Source: Chaenocephalus aceratus (taxonomy: Eukaryota; Chordata; Actinopteri; Perciformes; Channichthyidae). From it: a stretch of 64,000 bases of DNA. The notes below the pieces were generated by a model. The model was not told the DNA's origin. It saw nothing but the letters and a program-made list of their open reading frames with translations, and searched no databases. Position numbers and translations under genes: made by a program. Location: contig CM043791.1 in assembly GCA_023974075.1 (NCBI GenBank), positions 6,949,912 through 7,013,911 on the forward strand, given 5' to 3'. Below, piece after piece: positions 35,137 through 45,890 of the stretch (position 1 is its first letter; the number at the start of each line of letters is the position of its first letter).

Positions 35137-35682
35137 GTGTTTGTAGTAAGGCAGCTGGTTGTTTGGAATATGAGTTAGGTGTGGTGCACTGTTCACGGCA
35201 GTCACGTACCGTTGGTCTTGTCCCTGTTAGGCTTCAGTACGGTCTCCCTTGGAGGTCGTAGGGGGGGCTGTTAGTGTGGTGTGAACGTGGTTAGAGCTAT
35301 TAGCTCGGGAGCACGCTGAGGCTGCAGGTGGAGTTGCCGGTTTGCTGGACGCTTCACCAGGCTTACGGTTGTAAGTGCGTAAATACCCGCCGTAATTAGC
35401 ACCTGAAGACTAGGGGGGAGTTTAGCTAGTTTCTGTGAGGCAGTTAGAGGGACAGGCCGTGGTAGCGTGCAGGCTATGTAAGTAGCGTCAGCGGGACACA
35501 CAGTGTTGTCGCGATGGAGAGTGTGGAGGATTTTGTGAGAGCACCTTCAGAGGAGCTGCTGGAGGGTTTCTCACGTGAGCAGCTGATCTATGTTGCTGAA
35601 CATTTCCACTTGGATGTTGCGGATAAAAGAATGAAAGAAAACATAAGAGGGATTGTTAAAGCAAATCTGTTTGAGTTGTATG
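35137..35682 (+). pseudogene. Gypsy-type retrotransposon leader and gag start
   Basis: A GC-rich leader leads to an ATG at 35514 and 56 codons (MESVEDFVRAPSEELLEGFS, REQLIYVAEHFHLDVADKRM) typical of the start of fish gypsy gag proteins. The frame is cut at 35683 by the LTR of another element; gag resumes at about 39030 beyond it. Gag forms the retrotransposon particle. No LTR of this gypsy copy is recognised on this side. Confidence 0.65.
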
Positions 35683-36103
35683 TGTCACGATTCTATCACG
35701 ATTCTCATATTATGTCACGTTTGTAGTTTTGTCTGTGTTGGTGTTTTTCTTGTCTTTGGGTTTTATTGTGTAAAGTGTTCACTCCCGTTTCCTGCCTGTC
35801 TGCTTTCTGTCTGTTTCCCTCCCTGATTACCCGATTGTGTTCACCTGTTGTCCTTGTGTTTCTCCTCCCCTGCCCAGCTGTGTCTTGTTCTGTGATTACC
35901 CTTCTGTGTATTTAGTCTAGTCTTCCCCTGTGTTCCATGTCGGTTCATTGTTTCCCCTCCATGTTATTCCACGGTCTGTGTTCCTTGTGCTGCTTTGGAT
36001 ATTTTGGATTCTGCCTTGTTTTTTGCCACAGCTTTATTATTTAATAAAGCTCGCTTTTCGCTATTCTGCATTTGAGTCCTACCTGCTTCACCCATTCCTA
36101 ACA
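35683..36103 (+). repeat. 5' LTR of the proline-rich element
   Basis: 421 bp, TG...CA ends. Contains an AATAAAG signal at about 36043 and a C/T-rich U3. The internal ORF starts 3 bp after the LTR, leaving almost no room for a conventional tRNA primer site before the ATG. Confidence 0.92.
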
Positions 36104-36811
36104 GAATGAACCGACCAAATTTGGACTCAGCAGATTTCAATGTTTTGGCCCCACAGGCGGAATGTCTTGGGTATTCTCTGGAGTACATTTTTTACACCTG
36201 GAAGAACGCCTCATCTAGACGGGGTAAAGAGGCTGCTTTGAAGGAGGTACGCCGGGAGGTTGCTCGCAAGCCCTGGCTCAGGAGCTTGTTGCCGGAGTGG
36301 CTACAAACCTTTTCAAGTAGCCCTGAGGAATTGGCACAAGCTTCTAACCCTTTCCTGGGATCCGACTACTGTCCTGTTGAAGGTCCACAGAGTCTCCAAA
36401 AAGCCTCTAGGAGACGCAGGGCCAGGATTCCAGCCCGTGCTCCAACAGCCATGATCCCGGCTTCAGTTCCGGTTTCCACAGCCATGGATCCATGCACCAG
36501 TACCGGCCCGCAGAGCTATGTTTCCTTGCTCGATTACCTGGCCCACACAGCCATGGTCCAGGCCTCGGTTCCGGTTCCAGCAGCTCCAGTTCCAACCTCA
36601 GACCTTTTCTCAGGAACCCGTCTGGCGTTTGGAGGTCCACGGAGCCTCCAAAAGGTCTCTGGAAGATGCAAGGCCAGGATTCCAGCCCGTACTCCAGCGG
36701 CTCCGGCTCCAGTCCCGGTCCATGGTTCCGGCCTGGTTCCGGCCTCAGCAACCATGGTTACAGCCCCAGTTCTGGCCCCAGCAGCCATGGTTCCGGCTCC
36801 AGTCCTGGTCC

Positions 36812-37375
36812 CAGCTGCCATAGTCCCTTCTCTAGTCCCTTCCCTAGTCCCTCCTCAGGTCACTTTCCTAGTCCCTTCTCCAGTCCCACCTCTAGTCACT
36901 TCTCTAGTCCCATCTCTAGTCCCTACTCAAGTCCCTTCCCGAGTCCCTTCTCTAGTCCCTTCTCTAGTCCCATCTCCAGTTCCCTCTTGAGTCCCATCTC
37001 CAGTTCCCTCTCGAGTCCCCTCTCCAGTCCCCTCTCGAGTCACCTCTCGAGTTCCATCTCTAGTCCCTACTCAAGTCCCGCCTCTAGTCAATTCCCTAGT
37101 CCCATCTCTAGTCCCTCCTCTAGTCACTTCTCCCGTCCCCTCTCCAGTCCCCTCTCGAGTTCCCTCTCGAGGTCCCTCCTCTAGTCCCTCCTTTAGTCCC
37201 TGCTCTAGTCCCTCCTCTAGTCCCCTCTCGAGTCCCCTCTCTAGGTCCCCTCTCGAGTTCCCTCCTCTAGTTCCTCCTCTAGTCCCTCCTCTTGTTCCTC
37301 CTCTAGTCTCTCCTCTAGTCCCCTCTGGAGTTCCGTCTCTAGTTCCCCTCTCGAGTCACGTCTCAAGTCCCTACC
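36812..37375 (+). repeat. (CTCTCTAGTCCC)n-like minisatellite
   Basis: Short C/T-rich units of 12-15 bp with a conserved TAGTCCC or GAGTCCC core, about 40 in a row. Length changes here shift the reading frame of the ORF that runs through it. Confidence 0.9.
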
Positions 37376-37439
37376 CAATGTCCTGGTCCGTTGGAGGTTC
37401 CGCTGGGGGTCCTGCCAACTCCATGTCCTGTCCCGTTGG

Positions 37440-38060
37440 AGGCCCCGTCGACTACTCCTCTGCCGGGGGTCCTACCAATCGTATGTCTGTCCCGTTGGAG
37501 GTCCCGCCGTCTACTCTCCTGCCGGGGGTCCTGCCAGCTTCTTGTCCTGTCTCGTTGGAGGTCCCGCCGTCTACTCTCCTGCCGGGGGTCCTGCCAATCC
37601 TATGTCCTGTGCCGTTGGAGGCCCCGCCGACTACTCTCCTGCCGGGGGTCCTGCCAACCCTTTGTCCCGTCCCGTTGGAGGTCCCGCCGTCTGCTCTCCT
37701 GCCGGGGGTCCTGCCAGCTTCTTGTCCCATCTCGTTGGAGGTCCCACCGACTGCTCTCCTGCCGGGGGTCCTGCCAACCCTTTGTCCTGTGCCGTTGGAG
37801 GCCCCGCCGACTGCTCTTCTGCCGGGGGTCCTGCCAGCTCCTTGTCCTGTCCCGTTGGAGGCCCCGCCGACTACTCTCCTGCCGGGGGTCCTGCCAACTA
37901 CTCTTCTGCCGGGGGTCCTGCCAACCCTATGTCCTGTGCCGTTGGAGGTCCCGCCGACTGCTCTCCTGCCGGGTGTCCTGCCAACCCCTTGTCCTGTTCC
38001 GTTGGATGCCCCACCATCACCTGTCTCACCGGGGGTCCTGCCAACTACTGGTCCTCTTCC
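37440..38060 (+). repeat. 60-bp coding tandem repeat, about 9-10 units
   Basis: From 37501 to 37900 the period is exactly 60 bp; each unit includes TCTCCTGCCGGGGGTCCTGC and CCCGTTGGAGGTCCCGCCG. A length divisible by three keeps the frame, giving a 20-residue protein repeat, in contrast to the upstream minisatellite. Confidence 0.95.
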
Positions 38061-38603
38061 GTGGGGGATCCTGCCGAAGCCTGTCCCACTGGCTCCGGTT
38101 CCTGTTCGGCCGACACCGGGTCCTGCCTGGCCTCCGGAGCTGTCTGGTCTTCGCCCTCGAGCCCGGCCCCCTGAGAGCCGCGGTCTTCTCCCTCGAGCCC
38201 GGCCCCCTGAGTGCCGCGGTCTTCGTCCTCGGGCCCGGCCCCCTGACTCTTCCTGCCGCTGCTTTTGCCCTCATGCACAGCCCCCTGAGTTTGCCCGCTG
38301 TGGCCTTCGCCCCTTTTTGAACTTTGCCTTGCCCCCAGGCCATCCACCCGAGACCCCCTCCTTGGTCTCTGCCTTGCCCCCGGGCCTTCCGCCCGAGACC
38401 CCGTCCTTGGTCTCTGCCTTGCCCCTGGGCCTTCTGCCCGAGACCCGTCCTCCAGACCCCCTCCACCCACCCTTGATTGGCCCTAGTTATGTGTCCTCCC
38501 TCCGGTCCCCCTCCACCCACCCTGCTGGACTTTTTATTTTATTTATTTTTTATTTTTATTTTTTTTTGGGACGTCTGGGATCCGTCCCTTTTAGGGGGGG
38601 TTC

Positions 38604-39024
38604 TGTCACGATTCTATCACGATTCTCATGTTATGTCACGTTTGTAGTTTTGTCTGTGTTGGTGTTTTTCTTGTCTTTGGGTTTTATTGGGTAAAGTGTT
38701 CACCCCCGTTTCCTGCCTGTTTGCTTTCTGTCTGTTTCCCTCCCTGATTACCCGATTGTGTTCACCTGTTGTCCTTGTGTTTCTCCTCCCCTGCCCAGCT
38801 GTGTCTTGTTCTGTGATTACCCTTCTGTGTATTTAGTCTAGTCTTCCCCTGTGTTCCATGTCAGTTCATTGTTTCCCCTCCATGTTATTCCACGGTCTGT
38901 GTTCCTTGTGCTGCTTTGGATATTTTGGATTCTGCCTTGTTTTTTGCCACAGCTTTATTATTTAATAAAGCTCGCTTTTCGCTATTCTGCATTTGAGTCC
39001 TACCTGCTTCACCCATTCCTAACA
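38604..39024 (+). repeat. 3' LTR of the proline-rich element
   Basis: 421 bp, same ends as the 5' LTR. Preceded by a T-rich tract and a purine run AGGGGGGG two bases upstream of the LTR, a plausible polypurine tract. Confidence 0.92.
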
Positions 39025-39026
39025 GT

Positions 39027-39458
39027 ATGCCTTCAAAAGGGGGAAAGTATACTGTTGATCCTAGCAGAGACGGCGTTGATATGTCTGGCTGCCGTAATGC
39101 AGGCCTGACTTTTGAACAGAGAAGGGAGTTGTTGCTGTTGCAAACAGAAATGGAGAAACTGGCAGTGGAAAAAATGAGGGGAGCGGTAGAAATGAAAAGG
39201 CTTGAGTTAGAGGAGCGGAGGTTGAATTTACCTGCTGGTGGAGCAAGCCAGGCCTCTAATTTCTCTGGTAGAGCTACTCCGTTTGACGTTGGCAGTCATT
39301 TGCGGGTAGTTCCTCAGTTTAGTGAACGAGACCCAGATATTTTTTTCCCCCTGTTCGAGCGTGTAGCTGAGAGCAGAGAGTGGTCTGATGCTGAGGGGAC
39401 CTTATTGTTACAATGTGTGTTGACAGTGTTACAACCCGGCTCGTGGGCTGTAACATAA
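39027..39458 (+). pseudogene. Gypsy gag, central part (continues the gag cut at 35682)
   Basis: Contains GLTFEQRRELLLLQTEMEKL and FSERDPDIFFPLFERVAESR, EWSDAEGTLLLQCVLT, the gag matrix/capsid region of fish gypsy elements. The junction codons indicate a one-base phase difference relative to the 35514 frame. Similarity ends at about 39428, where sequence with TGTTACA / TGTAACA ends begins, which looks like LTR-end sequence of an opposite-strand element. Confidence 0.7.
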
Positions 39459-39520
39459 AGCTGGGAGACGAGACGAGGGTTGTGAATAATGTAGACGTTT
39501 ATTTTCGATAAACAAAAATA
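39429..39520 (-). repeat. Probable LTR end of the minus-strand gypsy
   Basis: On the minus strand: an AATAAACG signal at about 39495, about 60 bp of U5-like sequence, and a TGTTACA...TGTAACA-type terminus at 39429. It abuts the RNase H remnant directly, so part of the interior and U3 is deleted. Confidence 0.4.
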
Positions 39521-40740
39521 ACTAAGTGGCACCAGCAACAGATCCCTGTGGCTGGCCCGGAGAGAGAGCCCAGAGAAGTCCCGACATCACTTGCATCCAC
39601 ATGCAGTTGAAAAGGTCGAACCATGCAAGGAGCGGCAAGCACAGGAGGTGAAGACAGAACAGACTTGACCAAAAGCCTGCTGGCACACGTATGACCAAGC
39701 ATACCGGGCCTTCCCTTTCAGCAAATCGGTCAGGGGAGCTACCACAGTTGAAAAGTTTGAAAACTGCGATAATACCCAACTATACCAAGGAAACGCTTGT
39801 TATTTTTTGGTGGTAGGAACTGGGTACTTAGTTATCGCACTCACTTTGGCCTCGACGGCACATACAGTCCCCTGCCCTACCACTTTGCCGAGGTAAGTGA
39901 CGGTGGCCTTTGCAAAGTCACACTTTGCCAAGCTCACTGTCAGACACGCCTCACTCAACCGGTCGAACAGTTTCTTAATACGGGCCAAATGTTCCTCACA
40001 CGTATCGCTATAGATCACAACGTCATCCTAGTACAAAGCACAACCTTCCAACCCCGACACCACCCTTTTCATAAGTCGCTGGAATGTGGAGGGAGCATTA
40101 TGCAGACCAAAACTCATCACATTATAGGAATATAATCCTGAGGGTGAAATAAAGCCGGAGATTTCCTTGGCCCTTGGGGAGAGTGGAACCTGCCAGTAAC
40201 CCTTTAGAAAGTCAAATTTGCTCACAAACTGCGCAGAACCAACTTGATCAATACAATCCTCCATACGAGGCAGTGGATACGCATCGGGTTTAGTAACAGC
40301 ATTAACCTTCTGATAATCTGTGCAAAACCTAGGACTTTTATCAGACTTCTCCACAAGCAGACAGGGTGATGTCCAGCTTGAACAAGACGGTTCGGCGATG
40401 CCATTTTCGAGCATACTTGATTTCTGTGTCCATTACCTTGCGTTTTTCCTCAGACACACGATAGAAACGCTGGCAAATGGGATGCGCCCCCTTTACATCT
40501 ATATCATGCACTAACATGTGTGTTCGGCTTGGTGTATCACCGAATAGACACAGATTACTACGAATCAGAGCAGTCAACTCAGATCTTACAGTGACTCCAG
40601 ATTCCGCAAAGTTTCAGTGTTTTTCAATCTTCCCCGCAACAAGCTCTCATCAGGCGCTGTAACCCCATCATCTTCCGCTCCGAAGAACTGACTCCCCACT
40701 GCCGTTGCTGCTGAGAGAGGTTTAGACTCACTACCATACT
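39521..40740 (-). pseudogene. Gypsy reverse transcriptase and RNase H fragment (minus strand)
   Basis: Minus-strand order: protease-RT linker (about 40740-40580), SRTHMLVHDIDVKGAHPICQ, RT with SPCLLVEKSDKSPRFCTDYQ, KFDFLKGYWQVPLSPRAKEI, FGLHNAPSTFQRLMKRVVSG, then RT thumb (YLGKVVGQG) and the start of RNase H (RPFQLHVDASDVGT). The catalytic YLDD box reads Tyr-stop-Asp-Asp (TAG at 40028-40030). Other frameshifts occur near 40340 and 39700. RNase H is cut after its first catalytic Asp. A dead copy. Confidence 0.85.
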
Positions 40741-41632
40741 ATGACTTGAAGGAGTAGGATATCACTTCTCCGCGCCGATCCTATGAGTTTGCTTTAAAAG
40801 AAGGAACACTCAAAACAACCAGGACGAGGGTTAAACAATAATCTGTTTTAATTATAAAAGGTAATAATGCAATACAATATAATACATTACCATACCATAT
40901 AAAATCATATCCGTGATGTAAGGAGTATGCCTACTCCTGCCCTAGTTCACGTGCTGCTTCGACCCTTCGGTCTGGGCAGCGCGAGAAGAGAGAGCGAACA
41001 AAAGGATGAACAGGCTTTCATACCAACACAAACAGGAAGGGGTGGAGTTAACTGGTCGTCTTTTCCGGTCATCTCATTGGGAGATGCAAACGTGAATCCG
41101 CGCGTGCCAGCAGAGAACCAAACAGTTTCAGTTTGAAGCAAAACCAACACCTCTGGCATTCACTGTCTCATATTTCTGCAGCCTCCACACACACATCCCC
41201 CCACATTCCAGAGACCTCAGTTGTGTCTAAAGGATATTCCCTTGCTCACAAAGATAACACAAAGATTTCATCTCTCATATCTCCAACTTCTGGTTACACA
41301 GACTGCTTATTATTAATACAAAGTAATTAAACCCACACATATACTATTCAAGATATGTAGACTTCCCTGAAACATGACATGCTAGAGATCTTAAGCAGAA
41401 TATACTCTCATCCACCTAGCCCCCTGTCCTGTATACCTACACCTCCCCCACAGAGCAATAAAACCCTGTTTACTCCAACCAGCCCAGAATGTTTATAGCC
41501 ATTTTAGTCCTCACATTTATGAAAGGATAAAACAGAGAAATCAATATAAAACACAAACACAGGTATTGTTTGAACAGTATTCACTTAACTGCTACTATTG
41601 ATAATTACCAGAGAAACTCAAGGGACCCTCTT
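40741..41632 (-). mobile_element. Candidate solo LTR of another retroelement (minus strand)
   Basis: This AT/GC-mixed block separates gypsy RT from integrase and has no coding frame. Read on the minus strand it has promoter-like and AATTAAAA polyadenylation-like signals (about 40850) and a GGGGGAGGTGTAGG tract near 41450. Exact ends are not defined. Confidence 0.35.
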
Positions 41633-42863
41633 TTAATATCTGGAAATTGCAACAAGACTTTCTGCCATTTCAAATGTAACACACTTCTTAAATATCAGAT
41701 GATAATAATCTTCAGACTTCAGCAGGTTTATATGGCAGAGCTGAGTGGCTTTCCTATGCTTTGGTGTGGACAGGAGTACATTTTGATCAGATACCTGATC
41801 GAGTACTGTAAAAGGGCCAGAACATTTTGCCTGAAATGGCGAATTAACCATTGGCAACAAAGCCAGGACCTGATCACCAGGACTAAACGAGCGCTGCTCG
41901 GTTTTTCGGTCATACAGACGCTTCATCTTACTCCGGGCAGAAGACAACTTCTCCCTGGCCATCTCCGCAGCTGAATACAACCGATGCCGGAACCCGTTTA
42001 CATAATCAACAAGATTACTCTGGGTTTCTGACGGTGTGACAGCATCGCTCAACAGCGCAAGCGGCCCACGCACTCTGTGGCCAAAAACAAGTTAATTAGG
42101 GCTAAACCCTTTACTCTCCTGCACAACCTCTCTTGCCGCTAACATAAGCCAATCCCAATCCTGATTCATCTCCACACAATAACCCCGTAACAGAGACTTC
42201 AGAGTTTGATGGAACCTTTCTAACGCTCCTTGGCTCTGTGCGTGATATGCAGAAGACTGCTTATGCTGGACCCTCAACTGTTTCACCACTTGCGCAAAAA
42301 GATGTGATGAGAAGTTTGAACCCTGATCGCTCTGAATAACTTTTGTGATTCCAAAAATTGACATGAACCGTGTCAGGGCTTTAACAACTGACTGTGTGGT
42401 GATGGAACGCAGCGGGTACGCAGCTGGATACCTTGTGCTTTGACACTTCACAGTGAGCAAATAATTACTACCTGCTTTAGAATGAGGTAAAGGCCTGCAC
42501 TATCGCTGGGATGGGAGACAAAGAGGCGGGTTTCACTTTCTGATTTGGCTTACCCGTCATTTGGCATGTGTGACACGATTTAATATACCGAGACACATCT
42601 TTCTTTAACAGAGGGCAAAAAAAATACCGCAAGATGTAGTTATACGTTTTACGGACGCCCAGGTGTCCCGATTGATTATGAGCGGTCCTGAGAATCTCCT
42701 CACGAAATGTTACCAGAACCACAACCTGAAACACTGGCTCACCGATTAAATCCTCCCCACGTGATAACCATTTCCTGACCAGCAGCTCCCCCCACAGCAG
42801 ATAATGAAGAAAACTGTGATGCTCCTCTCGCTCCCAGGAGAGAAACTTAAAATAAAGAGACAA
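41633..42863 (-). pseudogene. Gypsy integrase (minus strand), in three frames
   Basis: Minus-strand order: zinc-binding domain with HNQSGHLGVRKTYNYILRYF and CHTCQMTGKPN (42477-42863); catalytic core with STRYPAAYPLRS, VIQSDQGSNFSSHLFAQVVK and AYHAQSQGALERFHQTLKSL (42092-42460; second Asp and Glu of the D,D-35-E triad visible); C-terminal domain with RKTEQRSFSPGDQVLALLPM, GPFTVLDQVSDQNVLL (41633-42073). Two frame breaks separate them. The integrase lies upstream of the RT on the same strand, the reverse of normal gypsy order. Confidence 0.85.
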
Positions 42864-43800
42864 ATGGAGTCTCTGGGAAGGTTCAAATGGGTACTTTAAT
42901 TAAGTAACGTGGTAATAGAACAAGCAGAAGGTAAAGAAGAGACAAATCGGTTCTGTCTCGGTGGTGGCAGCTGCGAAGGAGGAAGGGGAGAGGTGTGCTC
43001 ACCCGCCGCCTTATATCCTCTCTCGTGCTGAAGAAGGGGGGGGGCCCCGCCTTAGTCTTCAATGTCCGACATCGCGTAAAACAGAGGATTTCGACATTTT
43101 ACATCCACACGCCTTTTCTCCTCCTTATCTCTTTCATAACTTTTCATTTAATACATTTTAACGGCTGGAATCGTGTTTTCCGTAAAACCTGAAGTCAAGC
43201 TTACTGTTGGTATGTCGGAGATCCCTTCCGGAATAGCTTCTCAAAATAAACTTTAACCACAGGCGAAAGCTAACTGAAAGTATTTTCACAATAAAACAGT
43301 TATAAAATTACTGTATGTTTAAACTATCTTATACCATTAAATATTGATTGTAACCTGTTAAGCCCGAAGGTCCCCAGCGGCGGGTACTTTAGTTGTTTTT
43401 TTTTCACGACGCCGTGTCTCAGGGGATCTTAATATTTAAGAACCTATTAATGTGTTATACCAGATTAACGGGAATAATCTCAGCTAGCTGACGATACAAA
43501 CCATTTTTACCAAAACAAAAACACAAATCTCATAAGAAGCATCTAAATGACCCGAGCGAAAAATGCTAACCTATTACTGCACCGATAATCACTCCTAGCT
43601 CCCTTATTACTTATCCTAGGTGCACATCCAACACATCGTTTATGATCGCAAGGAGACACAGAATCTAACGGTGCCCACCTCAACACTGAAAGATACAACT
43701 CGCGACGTTATCAACAAAAACGTACATCAAAACAAGTGGCCCTAGGTGGCTACCACAACGCTAACATGGCTTACCTTTGTCTTGGTCTGGTCTAAACTGG
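42864..43800 (-). other. LTR-like promoter region; no gene
   Basis: On the minus strand a TATAAGG box (about 43010), a following C-rich start region and a TTTAATTAAAG signal (about 42895) form a plausible U3-R-U5 ending close to the integrase start. The remaining upstream sequence to 43800 is AT-rich and non-coding. Ends not defined. Confidence 0.35.
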
Positions 43801-43844
43801 TCTTCAATGGCATTAAAATGATAAAAACGATGGTGTAGTTATTC

Positions 43845-45017
43845 CAGCGTTTCTCAAAGTGTGGGGCGTGCCCCACTGGTGGGGCGCAGAGATGTGATAG
43901 GTGGGTCACGAAATACAAAATAATTAAAAATATATATATATTATTTTTTTTAATTATGTTTTTCACACTGGTGGAATATCAAAACAACGGCCCACCCAGG
44001 GTGCAAAACACATCATTGAAAGCGACCCTCTACCACACAAAACAACACCTGTAAATAACCCAATTTGTGTTGAAATTGAAAAGGATATTGCATTGTGTTT
44101 GTTACTTTCGTTTCAGTTGTATGTCTTAAGTGTAATTTGGCATGCTTTTATTTTGAAGGCGATTTTACGCTGTTGATAGTTGTTGTTGCTATGGAAACAA
44201 GAAACGTTTCACAGCGGGCGGAACTTGTCATAAAGTCCGCGATAATAAAGCCCACCCATTTAGAGGGAAGATATGATTGGTCAATTGTACTGTCATTTGA
44301 CATTACTCTCTCGTTCAGTTACTATAGCTGGTCCTCTGTGAATTCATAGCTGGACGTTCAATCAGCTCCTGTCTTCACCTCGCAGAGACGAGCTTCTTTC
44401 ATTTAACCCTTCACATTCAAACAGAAACTGAATAGGCAGATTCAAAGGATTTATTTCTTTGGAAATGTTATTTTAAATACAATTTAATCAAGTTATTTTT
44501 GGTAAAACTAATGACAAATATTACTAAAAACATATTTAAAAAAAATATATAAAGAAAAATATAATTTGTTTTAATGTTTTTAAATATTATTTTGTAGAAT
44601 ATCTTAGGCCCTCAGAGACAGGCTCGCCACTGGTAAAAAATCTCTCATACACATATGTGAAACGCTCTCACAGACACACACAACAGCGTTGCAGTCGGGA
44701 AGAAAAGCAATGTGGAGCGAGAGAGAGCGAGAGAGCAAGAAAGACAGCACACCTTTATCTGTTTAATAAAGTTGTAAAAAATAAAGTAAGAAATCATTCC
44801 AATGTGTACTATAGGACAGTAAAAAGTTTAAAAGGGGAGGGATTAGTCAAATATGCATAAATAAAAAGAAAGAATGCTAACTAGGTAACATAAGTTAAGA
44901 ATAAACAAGTTTAAATGATTTGTTGTAATCATATTCTAAAGATGTTTGGATTATTGAAAACTATTACAGCTCCCTTTCATCTGAGTGTTGAGAGCTGTTT
45001 CCATAAATTCATGTTGG
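43845..45017. mobile_element. hAT (Charlie-like) fragment, left terminus at about 43852
   Basis: CAGCGTTTCTCAAAGTGTGG and a palindromic GTGCCCCACTGGTGGGGC block are typical of the end of fish hAT elements related to ZBED/SCAND-type transposases. No open frame with a transposase domain follows, and no matching right end with TSD is found. Sequence to 45017 is AT-rich and non-coding. Confidence 0.45.
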
Positions 45018-45324
45018 GCTCAAAGTAGGGCTGCTCGATTATGGCAAAAATCATAATCTCGATTATTTGGGTCAATAATTGATAATGACGATTATTAAAA
45101 ACGATTAACCATTTACTTTGAAAACATCAATTTATTGAAGAAAATAACTTGAAAAGTATGTTTTTAACAGTTGATTACCCTGAACTTTAAGTATAATTCA
45201 ACTGAAAAACCTATTTAAAAAAAATAAAATCGTTTTATTTCGATTATGTTGTTTTCATAATCGTTGCAAGCCAAAAACGTAATTGCGATTAAAATACGAT
45301 TAATTGAGCAGCCCTAGCTCAAAG
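45018..45324. mobile_element. Short hAT MITE with perfect 8-bp TSD GCTCAAAG
   Basis: GCTCAAAG at 45018-45025 and 45317-45324 flank a 291-bp element (45026-45316) with ends TAGGGCTGCTCGATTATGG and AATTGAGCAGCCCTA. The interior is AT-rich and carries several ATAATCG / CGATTAT inverted words. Non-coding. Confidence 0.92.
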
Positions 45325-45778
45325 TGCACCAGATTGATGCATTTAACTTCAACATTTAAAAAAAATCTTCCCGGGGGTGCATGCCCCCGGACCCTAGAGG
45401 ATGTGACGTCCACCACCAAATAAAGCAGGTTAAAATAATGAAATTGCTACATTTTCTTTTAGTAAACACTGAAAACGGGTCCCACAGACCCAAACAACAC
45501 ACAAAGGTTAAAGGTAAGCATATAATAATGTTAAAATGTGCTAAATATATACACTGCAAAAAAACAAAAAAGAGGAGTAAAAGTAGCTCACGACTTGTTT
45601 TATTTTTTGAAAGTAGCTCTCATCCTAAAAAAGGTTGGAGACCCCTGAGATAGAACGATACATTTGACAATTTTAAGTTTGGCCAACCATTTTATTGGAG
45701 TGATGAGGAACAGGTGGGGAATGAAAAGGCCCACCTGTTCAAAGTGGGGAATGACAGAAAAAGTTTGAGAACCACTGG
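45325..45778. other. hAT element termini; no gene
   Basis: AAAAAAGGTTGGAGACCCCTG (45627-45648) and AAAAAGTTTGAGAACCACTG (45756-45776) are ends of two hAT elements, read on the minus strand as CAGGGGTCTCC and CAGTGGTTCTC. The second abuts the Penelope fragment. Short open frames here have no domain. Confidence 0.45.
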
Positions 45779-45890
45779 TATATAGTGAATCCACATCTAT
45801 GGAGAAAATGAAGGTGTTGGAGGGGACCGAAAGGGGTTGTAGTTTTTTGACAAATGTAAAAGTATCCTTAAAGGTTGATAGTAAATGGTA
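45779..45890 (-). pseudogene. Penelope-like element RT fragment
   Basis: The minus strand reads KDTFTFVKKLQPLSVPSNTF then IFSIDVDSLYT, matching the PLE reverse transcriptase around motif A (compare DTYDFVNKIKNLTVPSHTLI and FSIDIVSLYTNI in the copy at 60.4-61.6 kb). About 37 codons only, cut by a hAT end at 45778 and by the L2 element at about 45895. At roughly 60% identity to the other copy it belongs to a different subfamily. Confidence 0.65.

Larger units (their letters stand above)
36106..38694 (+). pseudogene. Proline/serine-rich repeat protein of the LTR element, frame-shifted in its repeats
   Basis: ATG at 36106 opens a non-repetitive N-terminal domain of about 85 residues (LGYSLEYIFYTWKNASSRRG, KPWLRSLLPEWLQTF) that I do not recognise. 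Two copies of a short basic motif follow (QSLQKASRRRRARIPARAP at about 36393, RSLQKVSGRCKARIPARTP at about 36645), then Ala/Pro/Val-rich repeats. The frame stops at 36990 within a CTAGTCCC-type minisatellite; an 438-codon frame in the same phase (37378-38694) continues with 20-residue repeats of the form PLEVPPTALLPGVLPTLCPV and ends inside the 3' LTR. The simplest reading is one ancestral ORF of roughly 850 codons broken by repeat-length changes. Function unknown. Confidence 0.55.
35678..39029 (+). mobile_element. Non-autonomous LTR retrotransposon with proline-rich ORF, TSD GTATG
   Basis: GTATG flanks both ends (35678-35682 and 39025-39029). Two 421-bp LTRs (35683-36103, 38604-39024) begin TGTCACGATTC and end CCTAACA and differ at about five positions by eye. 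The 2.5-kb interior has no protease, RT, RNase H or integrase; instead it encodes a proline/serine-rich repeat protein. It must rely on the enzymes of another element. The insertion lies inside a gypsy gag. Confidence 0.92.

Noticed and set aside
36492..38520. Alternative frames through the proline-rich element (230, 309, 210 codons plus and 164 codons minus)
   Set aside because: In repeats with a length divisible by three all frames stay open together; only the frame starting after the LTR with a non-repetitive N-terminus has support.
43845..45778. One hAT element from 43852 to 45776
   Set aside because: Both ends look like hAT termini but the 8-bp flanks (AGTTATTC and GTATATAG) do not match, so they are probably from different insertions.
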